Part shown: piece after piece, positions 49,189 to 59,090 of the stretch | How positions within the stretch are numbered: position 1 is the stretch's first letter | Layout: every line of letters starts with the position of its first letter | Assembly: GCA_001464455.1 (NCBI GenBank) | Contig: LNEI01000011.1 | Coordinates: forward strand, 101,148-165,147 | DNA length: 64,000 bases | From: Acidobacteria bacterium Ga0077534 | GTDB lineage: Bacteria; Acidobacteriota; Blastocatellia; Pyrinomonadales; Pyrinomonadaceae | Reading direction: 5' to 3' | Made by a program: the position numbers and the translations under genes | The notes under the pieces: model-generated | Database searches by the model: none | Told to the model about the DNA's origin: nothing | The model's input: only the letters and a program-made list of their open reading frames with translations

Positions 49189-50733
49189 CTATAAAAGGTT
49201 TGAGCTGATCGAAATGAGATCCGCTTGGTAGGGTCCCGCGACAAATCTGACAGGTACACGATCGTCCGCACGGAGCCATATTTTCAGGCTCAGGGCGTCG
49301 AGATCCTTATTTCCGGTAGTGATCGATATCATCTGGGCTGCGACCTTTTCGCTACCGATCGTAATGTCAGCCGCAGCGGAGGGCCGCAATGTGAATACGT
49401 AGTATTTTGACTCCCAAAAAACTGCAACACGAGTGTCGTTTACCGGATTACTACTGTCCTTACTAGGCTTTAGATTAAAAGACCGCATCGCATATAGCAG
49501 CGATAAAAAGCTGTGCGTACCAATAGGTGCCTCGACCGCCGCCTTTTCAGCAAAATTTATAGTGCCGGTTTTTTGGTCAAAGATAACCGTTTGGTTAAGG
49601 CCTGCAAACCCCTGCGAGAATTTTGACTCAATACGCATCGGGGCAAGTGTTTCCGGGTTAACGAGGACGGATGCGGCATCTCCAAGTTTGAACAGTTCCG
49701 TTCCTGCTTCTACCCCCGTCACTGTCGCCGTTAGTAGCAGGCTGTCCTGCCTTTCAAAAAGCTTTCGCTCGCGGGCATTCAAGCTCAAAACGCCAAGCGA
49801 TTTGCCCGCGGCAGAAACTCGGAAATCGAGCACCTCGCCGAGTTGAAAACCGAGTTCGGGGATCAACGCAATATTTTCAATATACTGCACCGGCGTCGGC
49901 GTTGGCCGTCCTGGCGGCGTAGCCCGCCCGGTCGGCGTCGGACTGGCTGTTGGGCTAGGCGACGGCATCTCAGGCTCGGGCAGGATTATTGCGGCCAGCT
50001 GCGCCTTGAACTCGTTCTTGCCGAGCTTCAGACGAAACATCACCGGGACTTTGAATTCGTCATTTGCAAAATTGATCTTTAGTTCTTTGATACCATTTGC
50101 GGTTAGGAATTCGCTCTGTACCAGCGAGACCGTCGTTTCAAATTCGCCCGCCTCGGTCTTGACCTTTTCGATGCCACCGGTTTGGAATGTGACAGTCTGC
50201 ATTTGCTCGCCTTCAAGAAGCGGAAAGGTGCCAATACCGCCGGAATCCCGGGCCTTATAGATAAGAGTTAATAGATCAAAATTCGAGGTTGGCTGAGCGA
50301 TGAAGTTTCGGATATTCTCTTTAGGCATCACAGAGCCCAAACTCGTATTGGTGACGTAATGCGGCAAGCCAGTTTCCGGAATCGCGAACGTCGTCCTCGA
50401 CTCGTCCAGCAAAAAGAAGGCTGCCGACACCAGATCCACCGTTTTCACGCGCCCCCGTACTTCTACAGCTTCCTTTCCGGCTATTTTCCCCCTCGAAACG
50501 ACATGCGTCTCGGCGTAGCCTGCGTTCTGGATCTTGCCAAAAGATATGTTGTAACTGAGCTTTTCTCCTATGCGGAAAATGGTCTGGGATTCCGTAGTAA
50601 TTGTCTGAGCGGAAGCAAGATCGCCCGACGGTAAATAGCCGTTAAACACGAATAAGGCCGCCGCCGCGAGTGCGATCGCCAATACAGCGTGCATGAACCG
50701 TTGGTTCTCGATTCTACGAACTTTCGACTTCAT
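49189..50733 (-). CDS. Secreted protein with two DUF3108-like domains
   Basis: 514 aa. A membrane segment near residues 15-32 (AVLAIALAAAALFVFNGYL) acts as a signal or anchor. Two domains of the DUF3108 type follow: about residues 45-265 (RIGEKLSYNISFGKIQNAGY) and about 295-510 (LGEVLDFRVSAAGKSLGVLSL), joined by a Pro/Thr-rich linker (SPSPTASPTPTGRATPPGRP). Its start overlaps the end of pyrF by 20 nt. No function known to me. Confidence 0.82.
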   Translation of the reverse strand: MKSKVRRIENQRFMHAVLAIALAAAALFVFNGYLPSGDLASAQTITTESQTIFRIGEKLSYNISFGKIQNAGYAETHVVSRGKIAGKEAVEVRGRVKTVDLVSAAFFLLDESRTTFAIPETGLPHYVTNTSLGSVMPKENIRNFIAQPTSNFDLLTLIYKARDSGGIGTFPLLEGEQMQTVTFQTGGIEKVKTEAGEFETTVSLVQSEFLTANGIKELKINFANDEFKVPVMFRLKLGKNEFKAQLAAIILPEPEMPSPSPTASPTPTGRATPPGRPTPTPVQYIENIALIPELGFQLGEVLDFRVSAAGKSLGVLSLNARERKLFERQDSLLLTATVTGVEAGTELFKLGDAASVLVNPETLAPMRIESKFSQGFAGLNQTVIFDQKTGTINFAEKAAVEAPIGTHSFLSLLYAMRSFNLKPSKDSSNPVNDTRVAVFWESKYYVFTLRPSAAADITIGSEKVAAQMISITTGNKDLDALSLKIWLRADDRVPVRFVAGPYQADLISISSNLL

Positions 50734-51436
50734 TAAGTATCGATCCTAACGCGGCCCTGCGATCCGTCGCCTGAGTAATGGGCCGCCCAATAACAACATA
50801 ATCCGACCCATTGGCCAGGGCCTGCCCAAATGTAGTTACACGCTTTTGATCGTCAAGGGTTGCAACTTTCGGACGAATTCCGGGCGTAACCGTTAAAAAA
50901 TTTGGCTCGACCACTGCGCGACGGATCAAACCGACCTCGCGAGGCGATGCAACAACGCCGTCCATGCCGCTTTCGGCAGCGAGCTGTGCGAGTTTCACAA
51001 CCTGCTTTTCAACATCCTGATCGACTCCTATTTCACGTAGAGTCTCCTCATTTGAGCTTGTCAAAACGGTCACCGCGATGATCAGCGGCTTCTGAATACG
51101 CTCTTTCTCACAATTTTCGGCGACAGCTGCCACTGTCCTCTTCATCATCTCACCGCCGCCCGAAGCATGGACGTTCATCATCCAAACCCCAAACTTTGAT
51201 GCCTCAACTGCGGCCTTCGCAACGGTATTGGGAATATCGTGAAACTTTAGATCTAGAAATACTCTGATCCCTCGCTCGGCCAAGCGGCTTACGTATCCCG
51301 GACCAGCTGCCGTAAACAACTGAAGCCCGATCTTAAACGCTCCCACACTATTTCCGATCTCCGCGATGATAGACTCGGCGTTGTCGACAGAATCGACGTC
51401 GAGCGCAACTATAATTTTATCAGACCTTTGCGGCAT
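50714..51436 (-). CDS. pyrF: Orotidine 5'-phosphate decarboxylase
   Basis: 240 aa. KIIVALDVDS at the start, FLDLKFHDIPNTV with the catalytic Asp/Lys pair near residue 60-72, VASPREVGLIRR, TPGIRP, and VIGRPITQA. It makes UMP, the last step of pyrimidine synthesis. Type I pyrF of normal size. Confidence 0.96.
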   Translation of the reverse strand: MPQRSDKIIVALDVDSVDNAESIIAEIGNSVGAFKIGLQLFTAAGPGYVSRLAERGIRVFLDLKFHDIPNTVAKAAVEASKFGVWMMNVHASGGGEMMKRTVAAVAENCEKERIQKPLIIAVTVLTSSNEETLREIGVDQDVEKQVVKLAQLAAESGMDGVVASPREVGLIRRAVVEPNFLTVTPGIRPKVATLDDQKRVTTFGQALANGSDYVVIGRPITQATDRRAALGSILNEVESS

Positions 51437-51471
51437 TTTATCGAGCAGGAAATCAAAATATTGGCTGGCGA

Positions 51472-51759
51472 TCAGTCGAGATCGAGGGGATTCTTATAGG
51501 GCGTTGCGGGTTCGTTCTGAGCACGATTCAAGGCTTCCTTGAATTTTTCCTCCAACAGTCTTTCTCGGTCTTTCATCGATGACATTTCCTGGGCAAATAT
51601 ATTTTCTCGCAGCTCTTTCTGTCGATCGAGATCGCTTCGGAGATCTTCAAACGATCCAAGAACCTTTTTCTTTTCCTCGTGCGCAAGCAAAGCCCCCGTC
51701 TCGGCATCGACGGTCAGGGTAGCTTCGCAGCAAGGACAGATTATCGAGTATTTCGCCAT
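51472..51759 (-). CDS. Small protein with a CPCC motif and coiled coil, function unknown
   Basis: 95 aa. SIICPCCEATLTVDAETGAL at residues 5-24 resembles half of a zinc ribbon (only CxxC-type cysteines). A helical, highly charged segment follows (FEDLRSDLDRQKELRENIFAQEMSSMKDRERLLEEKFKEAL). Soluble. 35 nt before pyrF on the same strand. Confidence 0.7.
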   Translation of the reverse strand: MAKYSIICPCCEATLTVDAETGALLAHEEKKKVLGSFEDLRSDLDRQKELRENIFAQEMSSMKDRERLLEEKFKEALNRAQNEPATPYKNPLDLD

Positions 51760-51795
51760 CTCTGCAAGATTTTACAACATTTCGCCCGAACGTTA

Positions 51796-52278
51796 CTATT
51801 TTGTCCCTTTCGCCCCCACTATGGAAAGGATCAGTTCGCTTGGTGCCTCGTGAAGATAAGGGATCTTGTCGGTTTTAGCTTCCAAAACCTTTCCACTTTT
51901 CAGAAATACCTTTAAGCTCTTTTCTCGAGGGTCCATCCAGGTCGCTTCGGCTTTTTCAATCAGCGGATGGTCCTTAAATATCCTGAACTCCGTGATCGAA
52001 CCATCTTCGTTCATCATCGCCGAGACTTCGGAATTTTCCGCACCCGGTCTCGGCGGCATGGGCTCAGGCGGCGGGCCCGGAGGATTTATCGGCCGGGGCT
52101 TTCTATTTTGCGGATCTCGTGGATTGTTGCCGGCTATCTTATTTGGATCGGGCGGAGGCGGCTGAGTAACGCCCGCGGGCAACTCAGTTGAAACATTACC
52201 TTGCTCGGAGCCTGAAGAGCCACAGCCCAATGCCGACAAAACGAGACTGATAACAAATATTGCGCTAAAAACTCTCAT
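51796..52278 (-). CDS. Pro-rich lipoprotein, function unknown
   Basis: 160 aa. Lipoprotein signal with lipobox SALGC at about residues 15-19 (ISLVLSALGCGSSGS). A Pro/Asn-rich linker follows (PPPPDPNKIAGNNPRDPQNR...PPGPPPEPMPP), then a C-terminal domain of about 75 residues. Starts directly at the end of the acetyltransferase gene, so co-transcription is likely. Confidence 0.72.
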   Translation of the reverse strand: MRVFSAIFVISLVLSALGCGSSGSEQGNVSTELPAGVTQPPPPDPNKIAGNNPRDPQNRKPRPINPPGPPPEPMPPRPGAENSEVSAMMNEDGSITEFRIFKDHPLIEKAEATWMDPREKSLKVFLKSGKVLEAKTDKIPYLHEAPSELILSIVGAKGTK

Positions 52279-52869
52279 TTAGGCCGGCACCAACAACTTT
52301 GATGCCAATAATTCCTTGACCGCCTGCCATTCCGATTCAATGATGCTGAAATATATCGAATCCCTTACGCGCCCCGTTTCGGTGATCATGTGATTACGCA
52401 AAATGCCCTCTTCAGCACATCCGATGCGTTTCATGGCCTTTCTGGACCGCTCATTGTTAACATCGGTCTTGAGTTCGACACGGATGCACTTCCAAACCTC
52501 AAATGCGTGAGTTAGCATCAACAGCTTTGCTTCCGTGTTGATCGCGGTCCGCTGCCATTTCGGAGCTATCCATGTCCAGCCGATCTCGACTTTTCGGTTC
52601 GGAATATCAATATTCCCAAACCGAGTCGAACCAACAACGGTGCCCGATTCTTTCTCGACGGTCACAAACGGCACCGACCTGCCAAGATTTTGATCGGCGA
52701 GAGCATTGCGGACGTAACGTTCGAGATCAGCCTCGGTCTTGACAATATTGCTCGTCCATTCCCAAAGGCTCGGCTCCAGCCCAACTTTGCAGAGTGCTGG
52801 CAAATGGTCTACCCGCATCGGCTCCAGCCTGACAATTTCTCCGTCGAGAATGACGGGTTCGATCTTCAT
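52279..52869 (-). CDS. GNAT acetyltransferase, RimJ/RimL-like
   Basis: 196 aa. GNAT fold with RLEPMRVDHLPALCKVGLEP at the start, VGSTRFGNIDIPNRKVEIGWTWIAPKWQRTAIN as the acetyl-CoA binding region, and VNNERSRKAMKRIGCAEEGILRNHMI, typical of RimJ/RimL-type Nalpha- or small-molecule acetyltransferases. Target unknown. Confidence 0.88.
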   Translation of the reverse strand: MKIEPVILDGEIVRLEPMRVDHLPALCKVGLEPSLWEWTSNIVKTEADLERYVRNALADQNLGRSVPFVTVEKESGTVVGSTRFGNIDIPNRKVEIGWTWIAPKWQRTAINTEAKLLMLTHAFEVWKCIRVELKTDVNNERSRKAMKRIGCAEEGILRNHMITETGRVRDSIYFSIIESEWQAVKELLASKLLVPA

Positions 52870-52938
52870 GGTGATAAGGATAACAAAAATCGGGCAGATC
52901 GTTCGACCTGCCCGGCGTTCTAAATAAACAAGTTAGCA

Positions 52939-54360
52939 CTAGATGTCATAGTACATGCTGAATTCGAGCGGGTGCGGACGCAGTCGAAGCGGAGTGATCT
53001 CGTTATCGCGTTTGTACGTGATCCACCGTTCGATGAGCGAGGTAGTGAAGACATCGCCTTTCAGCAGAAATTCGTGATCGTTCTCAAGCGCATTCAAAGC
53101 TTCGTCGAGGCTTCCCGGCAGCGACGGAACATTCGCAAGTTCCTCGGGGGGAAGATCGTAAATGTCCTTATCAAGCGGCTCACCCGGATCGATCCGATTC
53201 TGAATACCATCAAGACCAGCCATCAACAGCGCGGCGAACGTGAGGTAAGGATTGCACGATGGGTCTGGTGGACGAAATTCAAGACGTTTCGCCTTGGGCG
53301 ATGATGAGAACATCGGGATCCGAACCGCAGCCGAACGGTTTCGTGCCGAGTATGCGAGATTGACCGGTGCTTCAAAACCCGGAACCAGACGTTTATAGCT
53401 GTTTGTTGTAGGGGCAGCAAATCCGACGAGTGCCGGAGCGTGCTTCAACAGTCCGCCAATGTAAAACTTGGCCGTTTCAGAAAGTCCCGCATACTGGTCG
53501 CCTGAAAATAGAGGGTTGCCATCTTTCCATAACGACTGATGGCAGTGCATTCCCGATCCATTGTCGCCGTATATCGGCTTCGGCATGAATGTCGCGGATT
53601 TGCCCGCTGCATGCGCCGTGTTCTTCACAACGTACTTGAACAACATCAGATTGTCCGCCGTATGCAGCAGATTTGAGAATTTAAAGTCTATCTCGCACTG
53701 TCCGGCGGTCGCGACCTCATGGTGATGACATTCAACATTGATGCCTACCTCGCCAAGTATCGACGAGATCGTATTGCGAATGTCGATCAGCGTATCGAGC
53801 GGAGCAACCGGCACATAACCTTCCTTCGGGCGAATATGATAACCGTTATTCGGATTTTCAAGCGAGCCCACGCGGCCTGAGTTCCAGTGGCCTTCTTCAG
53901 AGTTGACATGGAAGCCAGCTGAATTTTGCGTGTTATGGTAGTTAACCTCGTCGAAGATAAAGAACTCAGCCTCGGGGCCGACATTGATCGTGTCCGCGAT
54001 CCCGGTAAATTTCAGATAGCTTTCCGCACGCTGAGCGACCGATCGCGGATCAAGCCAGTAGCCTTCCTTGGTGATCGGATCGACAGCGTTTGCGATAAGG
54101 CAAAGCGTCGTATCCTCGGTAAAAGGATCGATCCAGAAACGTGAAGGGTCCGGAACGAGCAACATGTCTGATTCGTGAATTGCCGCCCATCCACGAAGGC
54201 TGGATGCGTCAAAACCGAAACCATCCTCAAAGCTGTCTTCGCTGAGTTGGTGGATCGGAAACGTGAGGTGGTGCCACGACCCGATAAGATCGGTAAATCT
54301 AACCGAAACAAACCGGGCTTCCTGATCTGCGGCGTAGTTCAATACATTTTTTGCGTGCAT
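52939..54360 (-). CDS. glnA: Type I glutamine synthetase
   Basis: 473 aa, usual for GSI-beta. [19 protein letters not shown] and [13 protein letters not shown] at the N-terminus, [12 protein letters not shown], the ATP loop [19 protein letters not shown], and the adenylylation-site region [10 protein letters not shown] (Tyr of the regulated type, near residue 400). It fixes ammonia onto glutamate. AGGAGA lies 3 nt before the ATG. The adenylylation site implies GlnE control, though no glnE lies in the window. Confidence 0.96.
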   Translation of the reverse strand: MHAKNVLNYAADQEARFVSVRFTDLIGSWHHLTFPIHQLSEDSFEDGFGFDASSLRGWAAIHESDMLLVPDPSRFWIDPFTEDTTLCLIANAVDPITKEGYWLDPRSVAQRAESYLKFTGIADTINVGPEAEFFIFDEVNYHNTQNSAGFHVNSEEGHWNSGRVGSLENPNNGYHIRPKEGYVPVAPLDTLIDIRNTISSILGEVGINVECHHHEVATAGQCEIDFKFSNLLHTADNLMLFKYVVKNTAHAAGKSATFMPKPIYGDNGSGMHCHQSLWKDGNPLFSGDQYAGLSETAKFYIGGLLKHAPALVGFAAPTTNSYKRLVPGFEAPVNLAYSARNRSAAVRIPMFSSSPKAKRLEFRPPDPSCNPYLTFAALLMAGLDGIQNRIDPGEPLDKDIYDLPPEELANVPSLPGSLDEALNALENDHEFLLKGDVFTTSLIERWITYKRDNEITPLRLRPHPLEFSMYYDI

Positions 54361-54576
54361 ATCTCTCCTGAATTAATGTCCTTAGATACAGATATTTAAT
54401 AGAACCGTTTCTCCAAAGACGAAAGTCTATCGCAGCCAAATATGACCGCAAAGCAACGATCAAGGCGCGAAATCGATAATCTTCATTTGCGACATTTTTG
54501 TAGGATATTTGGGCACGGTGTTAAACACAGCCAAAGGTTTCCCGCTTGACCACGATTCGATTTTCAGCGAGGATGA

Positions 54577-55860
54577 ATGAACCCTAACGTTATGAAAAAG
54601 CTTCTCGTCTTCATCGCTCTATTTTCGATCCTGGCACCTCAGTATTTTGCACAAGTTGATCCGAAGGAAAGGCAGATCGTCGAATACATTGATAAACATC
54701 AGTCTCAGGCCCTAGAGCTCCTGAAACGATCGGTCGATACCGAAAGCCCAACTGAGGATGTTGTCGGCGTTAAAGCTGATGGCATGATCTTTTCGAAAGA
54801 GTTTGCGTCCATCGGTATGAACGTAAAATGGCTCGACCTGCCAGCTTCCATGAAACGAGCGGGCCACCTTCTGGCCGAGACCACTGGGACGAAAGGGAAA
54901 CGCCTGCTATTACTCGGCCATCTCGACACCGTCCTCAAGGGTGAAAAATACAGGGTCGAGGGAAATACCGCCTACGGCACCGGCATCGCCGATATGAAGG
55001 GTGGCAACGTGATCATTCTCCAGGCATTAAAGGCTCTTCACGCTGCGGGAGCCCTGAAGGATACTCGGATCATCGTCATGCTCACCGGCGATGAGGAAGA
55101 TTCGGTTGACCCCGTCGAGGTGGCCCGCGGCGATATGATCAAGGCCGCGAAACGAAGCGACATTGCTCTGAGCTTTGAGGGAACGGTTAATAACACAGCG
55201 ACCGTCGGCCGACGCGGCTCAAGCTCGTGGACTCTCGAGATCACAGCGAAAACCGGGCATTCGAGCCAGATACTTAGAGAAGGGATGGGCAATGGAGCGA
55301 TATTCGAGGCATCGCGAATACTCAACGAGTTTCGCGAGAAGCTCGGCAGCGAAAAGTATCTTAGTTTTAACCCTGCGCTGATCGTTGGCGGCACGACGGT
55401 CGAGACCAAAGACGCTGCCGGTACCGCATCTGGAAAAACAAATGTGGTTCCTGCCCGCGTCCTGATCAACGGCGATCTTCGTTTTATCAGCGAAAGCCAG
55501 AAAACGAACGCCAGAGACCGCATGCGGGAGATCGTGAGCAGGAGTCTCGCAGGAACGACCTCGAAGATCACGTTCTTCGACGGCCTGCCGGCAATGACCC
55601 CGAACGAGGGCAACTATAAATTGTTAGAGCAGTTGGATCAGGTTAGTCAGGATCTCGGGTTTGGTAAGGTTGAGGCTCTCGACCCCGGAGATCGCGGCGC
55701 AGGCGATGTAGCCTTTGTCTCCGATCTGATCCCGAGCCTCGATGGCATCGGCATCGGTGGCGGCAGAAACTCACACGCGACAGGCGAGTCAGCTCGGATC
55801 GACACAATGCCGATGCTCACCAAACGGGCCGCGATCCTGATCTATCGGCTAACGCGCTGA
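54577..55860 (+). CDS. Secreted M20-family metallopeptidase
   Basis: 427 aa. Signal peptide MKKLLVFIALFSILAPQYFAQ beginning at residue 6. GHLDTVLKGEKY (metal His/Asp), GIADMKGGNVI (bridging Asp), LTGDEEDSV (catalytic Glu-Glu), a dimerisation insert with AKTGHSSQILREG, and a late GGRNSHATGE (last His). Related to carboxypeptidase G2-type enzymes. The first ATG is weakly supported by GAGG; the ATG at 54592 is an alternative. Confidence 0.92.
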   Translation: MNPNVMKKLLVFIALFSILAPQYFAQVDPKERQIVEYIDKHQSQALELLKRSVDTESPTEDVVGVKADGMIFSKEFASIGMNVKWLDLPASMKRAGHLLAETTGTKGKRLLLLGHLDTVLKGEKYRVEGNTAYGTGIADMKGGNVIILQALKALHAAGALKDTRIIVMLTGDEEDSVDPVEVARGDMIKAAKRSDIALSFEGTVNNTATVGRRGSSSWTLEITAKTGHSSQILREGMGNGAIFEASRILNEFREKLGSEKYLSFNPALIVGGTTVETKDAAGTASGKTNVVPARVLINGDLRFISESQKTNARDRMREIVSRSLAGTTSKITFFDGLPAMTPNEGNYKLLEQLDQVSQDLGFGKVEALDPGDRGAGDVAFVSDLIPSLDGIGIGGGRNSHATGESARIDTMPMLTKRAAILIYRLTR

Positions 55861-55868
55861 TCGCGAGT

Positions 55869-56648
55869 CTAGAAAACCAGATTATCGCCAACGGTTATTT
55901 TCGACAGCTTGAATTCAAACTCCCGCGGGATCAGCGGCGAGAACCTATTACTTGAATTAAAAAAGTTCCCGTTAAAAACAAAAGAGAACTCACTATTGTC
56001 CTTGGTCAGAAACAGATCGCCCTTCTCATCCTTTCGCGGAAAAAAGAACACAGCAGAGTCGCCACGCTTCTGGGGAGGCACGAACTGGGCTAGCTGACGG
56101 GTAACGCCTTTGTCATTCTTCAGCCAAACGTTTTCTTTCATTTGCTCGTGGGTCATACCCTGAAATATAGCTTCCTCTACCGACTGTCCTGATGGATTCG
56201 ACATCAGCGTCAGAGTGATGACGTAATAGTTCTGACACAAGGCACAATCGAGCAGTTTCTTAGCTCCCTCGTTGAATTTCGCCTTGTCAGCATCATTCAT
56301 CTTGTCATAGCCCGCCCCGATCTGATTCAGCCGCATTAACGCAAGTCGTATCGGCAGCCCCGAATGCAGTCGCATGATGACAGGTGCGGGCCCGCCGGTC
56401 CTCTCAGTTCTGCTTCGTTCGGCTCCTGCAAGACGGTTGTCGGACTGAGCTCGCAATGCATCCGACGCCGAAGCCGAGGCGGCTCCCTGGATCGACTGAT
56501 AACTCCTGGTCCAGGCGGAGTCGTTCAAGACCTCCATCGCATCCTTCTGCGACCACTTTTCAATGGGCTTGTCCGGTATCGCTTTTTGGGCGAAGGAAAA
56601 AGAACACGCAAATGCTATGACTGCAAACAACGTCAGAATTCGGGTCAT
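55869..56648 (-). CDS. Secreted protein of unknown function
   Basis: 259 aa. Signal peptide MTRILTLFAVIAFACSFSFAQ. The first mature part KAIPDKPIEKWSQKDAMEVLNDSAWTRSYQSIQG resembles acidobacterial secreted proteins that start with a Trp-rich helix; a Ser/Ala/Arg-rich middle (ASASASDALRAQSDNRLAGAERSRTERTGG) looks low-complexity; the C-terminal half is mixed alpha/beta (CALCQNYYVITLTLMSNPS, two Cys). No family recognised. Convergent with the M20 gene. Confidence 0.7.
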   Translation of the reverse strand: MTRILTLFAVIAFACSFSFAQKAIPDKPIEKWSQKDAMEVLNDSAWTRSYQSIQGAASASASDALRAQSDNRLAGAERSRTERTGGPAPVIMRLHSGLPIRLALMRLNQIGAGYDKMNDADKAKFNEGAKKLLDCALCQNYYVITLTLMSNPSGQSVEEAIFQGMTHEQMKENVWLKNDKGVTRQLAQFVPPQKRGDSAVFFFPRKDEKGDLFLTKDNSEFSFVFNGNFFNSSNRFSPLIPREFEFKLSKITVGDNLVF

Positions 56649-56787
56649 AATAACTACTACCTCAGGTTTTTATTGGTACGAATTAACACTCTGATAATAT
56701 TCGATATTGGGCGGCTTATCAATGACTGGCTTTGGCAAGATCACGCTCTGGCGAAAGGCTTGGAACAGAGCGGTCCATAGGGGATGA

Positions 56788-58161
56788 CTAGCGGTTGATG
56801 ATCTCGCCGATCAGATCGTATTCGTGGGCTTCGGTAATACGAACTTCGTAGATCTCGCCGATCGTGGGATCGAACCCTTCTGGCATGTCGTTTATGAGAA
56901 TATAACCGTCGATCTCCTGTGCCTGGCTCGGCAAGCGCCCCTGGAAAAGCAGGTCAGACTCTTGTGACAACCCCTCAAACATAACCGGGAATACCTTGCC
57001 TATCTTCTCTTTGTTCAACTGCTTGCTGATCTTTGCCTGTTCCTTCATCAAAAGGTCGCGGCGCTTTTTGGCGGTCTTGGGGTCAACCTTGTCAGGAAGC
57101 TCATACGCTGTCGTACCTTCTTCGTCCGAGTAGGTAAAGACACCAACATTATCAAAGCGGCAATTTCGAATAAAAGTCAAAAGCTCCTCGAAATCCTCGT
57201 CAGTCTCGCCCGGGAACCCAGTGATAAAAGTCGTTCGGATCGCAATACCGGGAACTGCCTCACGAACTCGGCCGATCAGGCGTTCGAGCGAATCACGCGT
57301 GCCGCCGCGTTTCATCAGCTTCAGGACATTACGCGAAGCGTGCTGCAGCGGCATGTCCAAATACTTGACCGCCTTGTCAGTGTCAGCTATTGCCGAAAGA
57401 AACGCATCAGAAATGTGCGTCGGAAATGCATACATCGGCCGTATCCATTCGATCCCCTCGATCTCACCCAAAGCACGGATCAAAGCCGCAAGAGCGTCCA
57501 CCTCTCCGAGATCCTCGCCGTATCGAGATGAATCCTGCGCAATAAGTACGAGCTCTTTTACGCCCTCGCCGGCAAGCTGTCTCGCTTCTTCAATGATCGA
57601 CCCAAACCGCCTTGAGCGAAAACTCCCACGCATCGACGGTATCGAGCAAAAGGCGCACGGCCGGTCGCAGCCTTCGGCGATCTTGATAAATGCCGTATGG
57701 TGCTGTGTTGCCCGCATTCGCGGCGTGTATTCATCGTAAAGATAGGTCGACGATTTGTTGCCGATCGGGCTGATGGTCAGTGTTTTTGCATCAAACTTAT
57801 CATCCGCTGCCTTTAAGATATCCGCTACCTGCGACGTGCCGATAAACGCATCGACCTCGGGTAGTTCCTTTATCAATTCATCGCGATAACGCTCAACCAG
57901 ACAGCCGGCAACGATCACGCGATTCGCCGAACCCTCTTGCTTCCAACGCGTCGCCTCGAGGATCGCGTCTATCGATTCCTGCTTCGCAGACTCGATGAAG
58001 CCGCACGTATTCACGACCACCGTGTCTGCTTCTGAAGCGTCCCCCGTGATCTCATAGCCCGAAGCCGCGAGCGTCCCCATCATCACCTCGCTGTCGACGA
58101 GATTCTTTGGACACCCCAGGCTTACGAAGCCGACCTTTTTTAATGTCTTAAATCCGCTCAT
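56788..58161 (-). CDS. rimO: Ribosomal protein S12 methylthiotransferase RimO
   Basis: 457 aa. Radical SAM protein: UPF0004 domain with VSLGCPKNLVDSEVMMG, NTCGFI and GCLVERY (three Cys of the second cluster), SAM cluster EGCDRPCAFCSIPSMRG near residue 155, and a C-terminal TRAM domain. It puts a methylthio group on Asp88/89 of S12. RimO rather than MiaB is favoured by the VSLGCPKN start and the GCDRPCAFC loop. Confidence 0.95.
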   Translation of the reverse strand: MSGFKTLKKVGFVSLGCPKNLVDSEVMMGTLAASGYEITGDASEADTVVVNTCGFIESAKQESIDAILEATRWKQEGSANRVIVAGCLVERYRDELIKELPEVDAFIGTSQVADILKAADDKFDAKTLTISPIGNKSSTYLYDEYTPRMRATQHHTAFIKIAEGCDRPCAFCSIPSMRGSFRSRRFGSIIEEARQLAGEGVKELVLIAQDSSRYGEDLGEVDALAALIRALGEIEGIEWIRPMYAFPTHISDAFLSAIADTDKAVKYLDMPLQHASRNVLKLMKRGGTRDSLERLIGRVREAVPGIAIRTTFITGFPGETDEDFEELLTFIRNCRFDNVGVFTYSDEEGTTAYELPDKVDPKTAKKRRDLLMKEQAKISKQLNKEKIGKVFPVMFEGLSQESDLLFQGRLPSQAQEIDGYILINDMPEGFDPTIGEIYEVRITEAHEYDLIGEIINR

Positions 58162-58280
58162 TCAATTAAACAAGTAGGATAACATAATCCGGGACGCCCA
58201 ACTTGCCCACATACTGTGCCATAAACTAAACTCGAAGGACTCAAAAACTTCACCTAAAGAAAAGGAGCGCATTTATTTCA

Positions 58281-58736
58281 ATGAGAAACTCAATTTCTAT
58301 TTTCGCACTTGCGATCATTATCGCAGTCGGCCTCGCATGCAGCGGCAATTTCACAACTGCGAATATTTCAGAGCTAAAGTTTGGTACTAACAATAAGGCC
58401 GAACCATCCGCCACAACTTTCAATACAGGTGAGAGCATCTACGCCCTCGCCGTCGTCTCAAATGCGCCGGATAAACCTTACAAACTCAAGTGGCGAATTA
58501 CCTATGAAGATGTGAAAGGAAAAGGAAAGGGCGAGGAGATAGGGGCCAATACCGTCGATTTTGAGGGCTCGAAGCAGCTTTGGCAGTCTTTCTCGTCACC
58601 GCTTCCGGGGGAATACAAAGTAGAGGCTACGCTCTCCGATGCCGACGGCAAACAGATCGATCAAAAGTCCGGCACGCTCACGATCAAAGGCGAAGCTCCG
58701 GCGGTTGATCCTTCGACCATCGAGAAGAAGCGATAA
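58281..58736 (+). CDS. Putative lipoprotein with an Ig-like fold
   Basis: 151 aa. Lipoprotein signal with lipobox GLAC at about residues 17-20. The rest is strand-rich (SIYALAVVSNAPDKPYKLKWRITYEDVKG...GEYKVEATLSDADGKQ), like an immunoglobulin or transport-type beta sandwich. Followed 19 nt later by a strong terminator, so it is a single-gene unit. Confidence 0.7.
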   Translation: MRNSISIFALAIIIAVGLACSGNFTTANISELKFGTNNKAEPSATTFNTGESIYALAVVSNAPDKPYKLKWRITYEDVKGKGKGEEIGANTVDFEGSKQLWQSFSSPLPGEYKVEATLSDADGKQIDQKSGTLTIKGEAPAVDPSTIEKKR

Positions 58737-58755
58737 TAATTCCAAATACAGATCT

Positions 58756-58790
58756 GCCGTTCGCCGATTCTCAACGGCGAACGGCTTTTT
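58756..58790 (+). terminator. Intrinsic terminator after the lipoprotein gene
   Basis: Perfect 11-bp stem GCCGTTCGCCG / CGGCGAACGGC, 8-nt loop ATTCTCAA, then TTTTT. Confidence 0.9.
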
Positions 58791-58799
58791 AGACAACAA

Positions 58800-59087
58800 T
58801 TACGGCAGCGACACCGTCGCCCTCATCTTCACCCAGCGAATGCCGAGATAGGAGGCGATCATCCACGTAAAAGTTCCGATGAGGAAAAATACGCCCGTTC
58901 CGATCTTTAAGCTCACGAGACTCACATACACGGCGTCGTTAGCCCGACAATCTGCAAGGCTAAAGCGGCTGCACGCAGCCATTGTCTCCTGATAACTCGA
59001 ATAGAAAAATCCCGACGCCGTAAACATTATCAATGCATATGCGGCAACTGTCAGAGCAGATACCAGTACTCTCGCCTGTTTGTCCAT
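58800..59087 (-). CDS. Small membrane protein, function unknown
   Basis: 95 aa with two clear membrane helices: about residues 8-28 (LVSALTVAAYALIMFTASGFFY) and 55-75 (SLKIGTGVFFLIGTFTWMIASYL). Two Cys (AACSRFSLADCRAND) lie between them, in the loop that probably faces the periplasm. It starts 3 nt after the stop of the transglutaminase gene and is probably co-transcribed with it. Confidence 0.7.
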   Translation of the reverse strand: MDKQARVLVSALTVAAYALIMFTASGFFYSSYQETMAACSRFSLADCRANDAVYVSLVSLKIGTGVFFLIGTFTWMIASYLGIRWVKMRATVSLP

Positions 59088-59090
59088 ACA

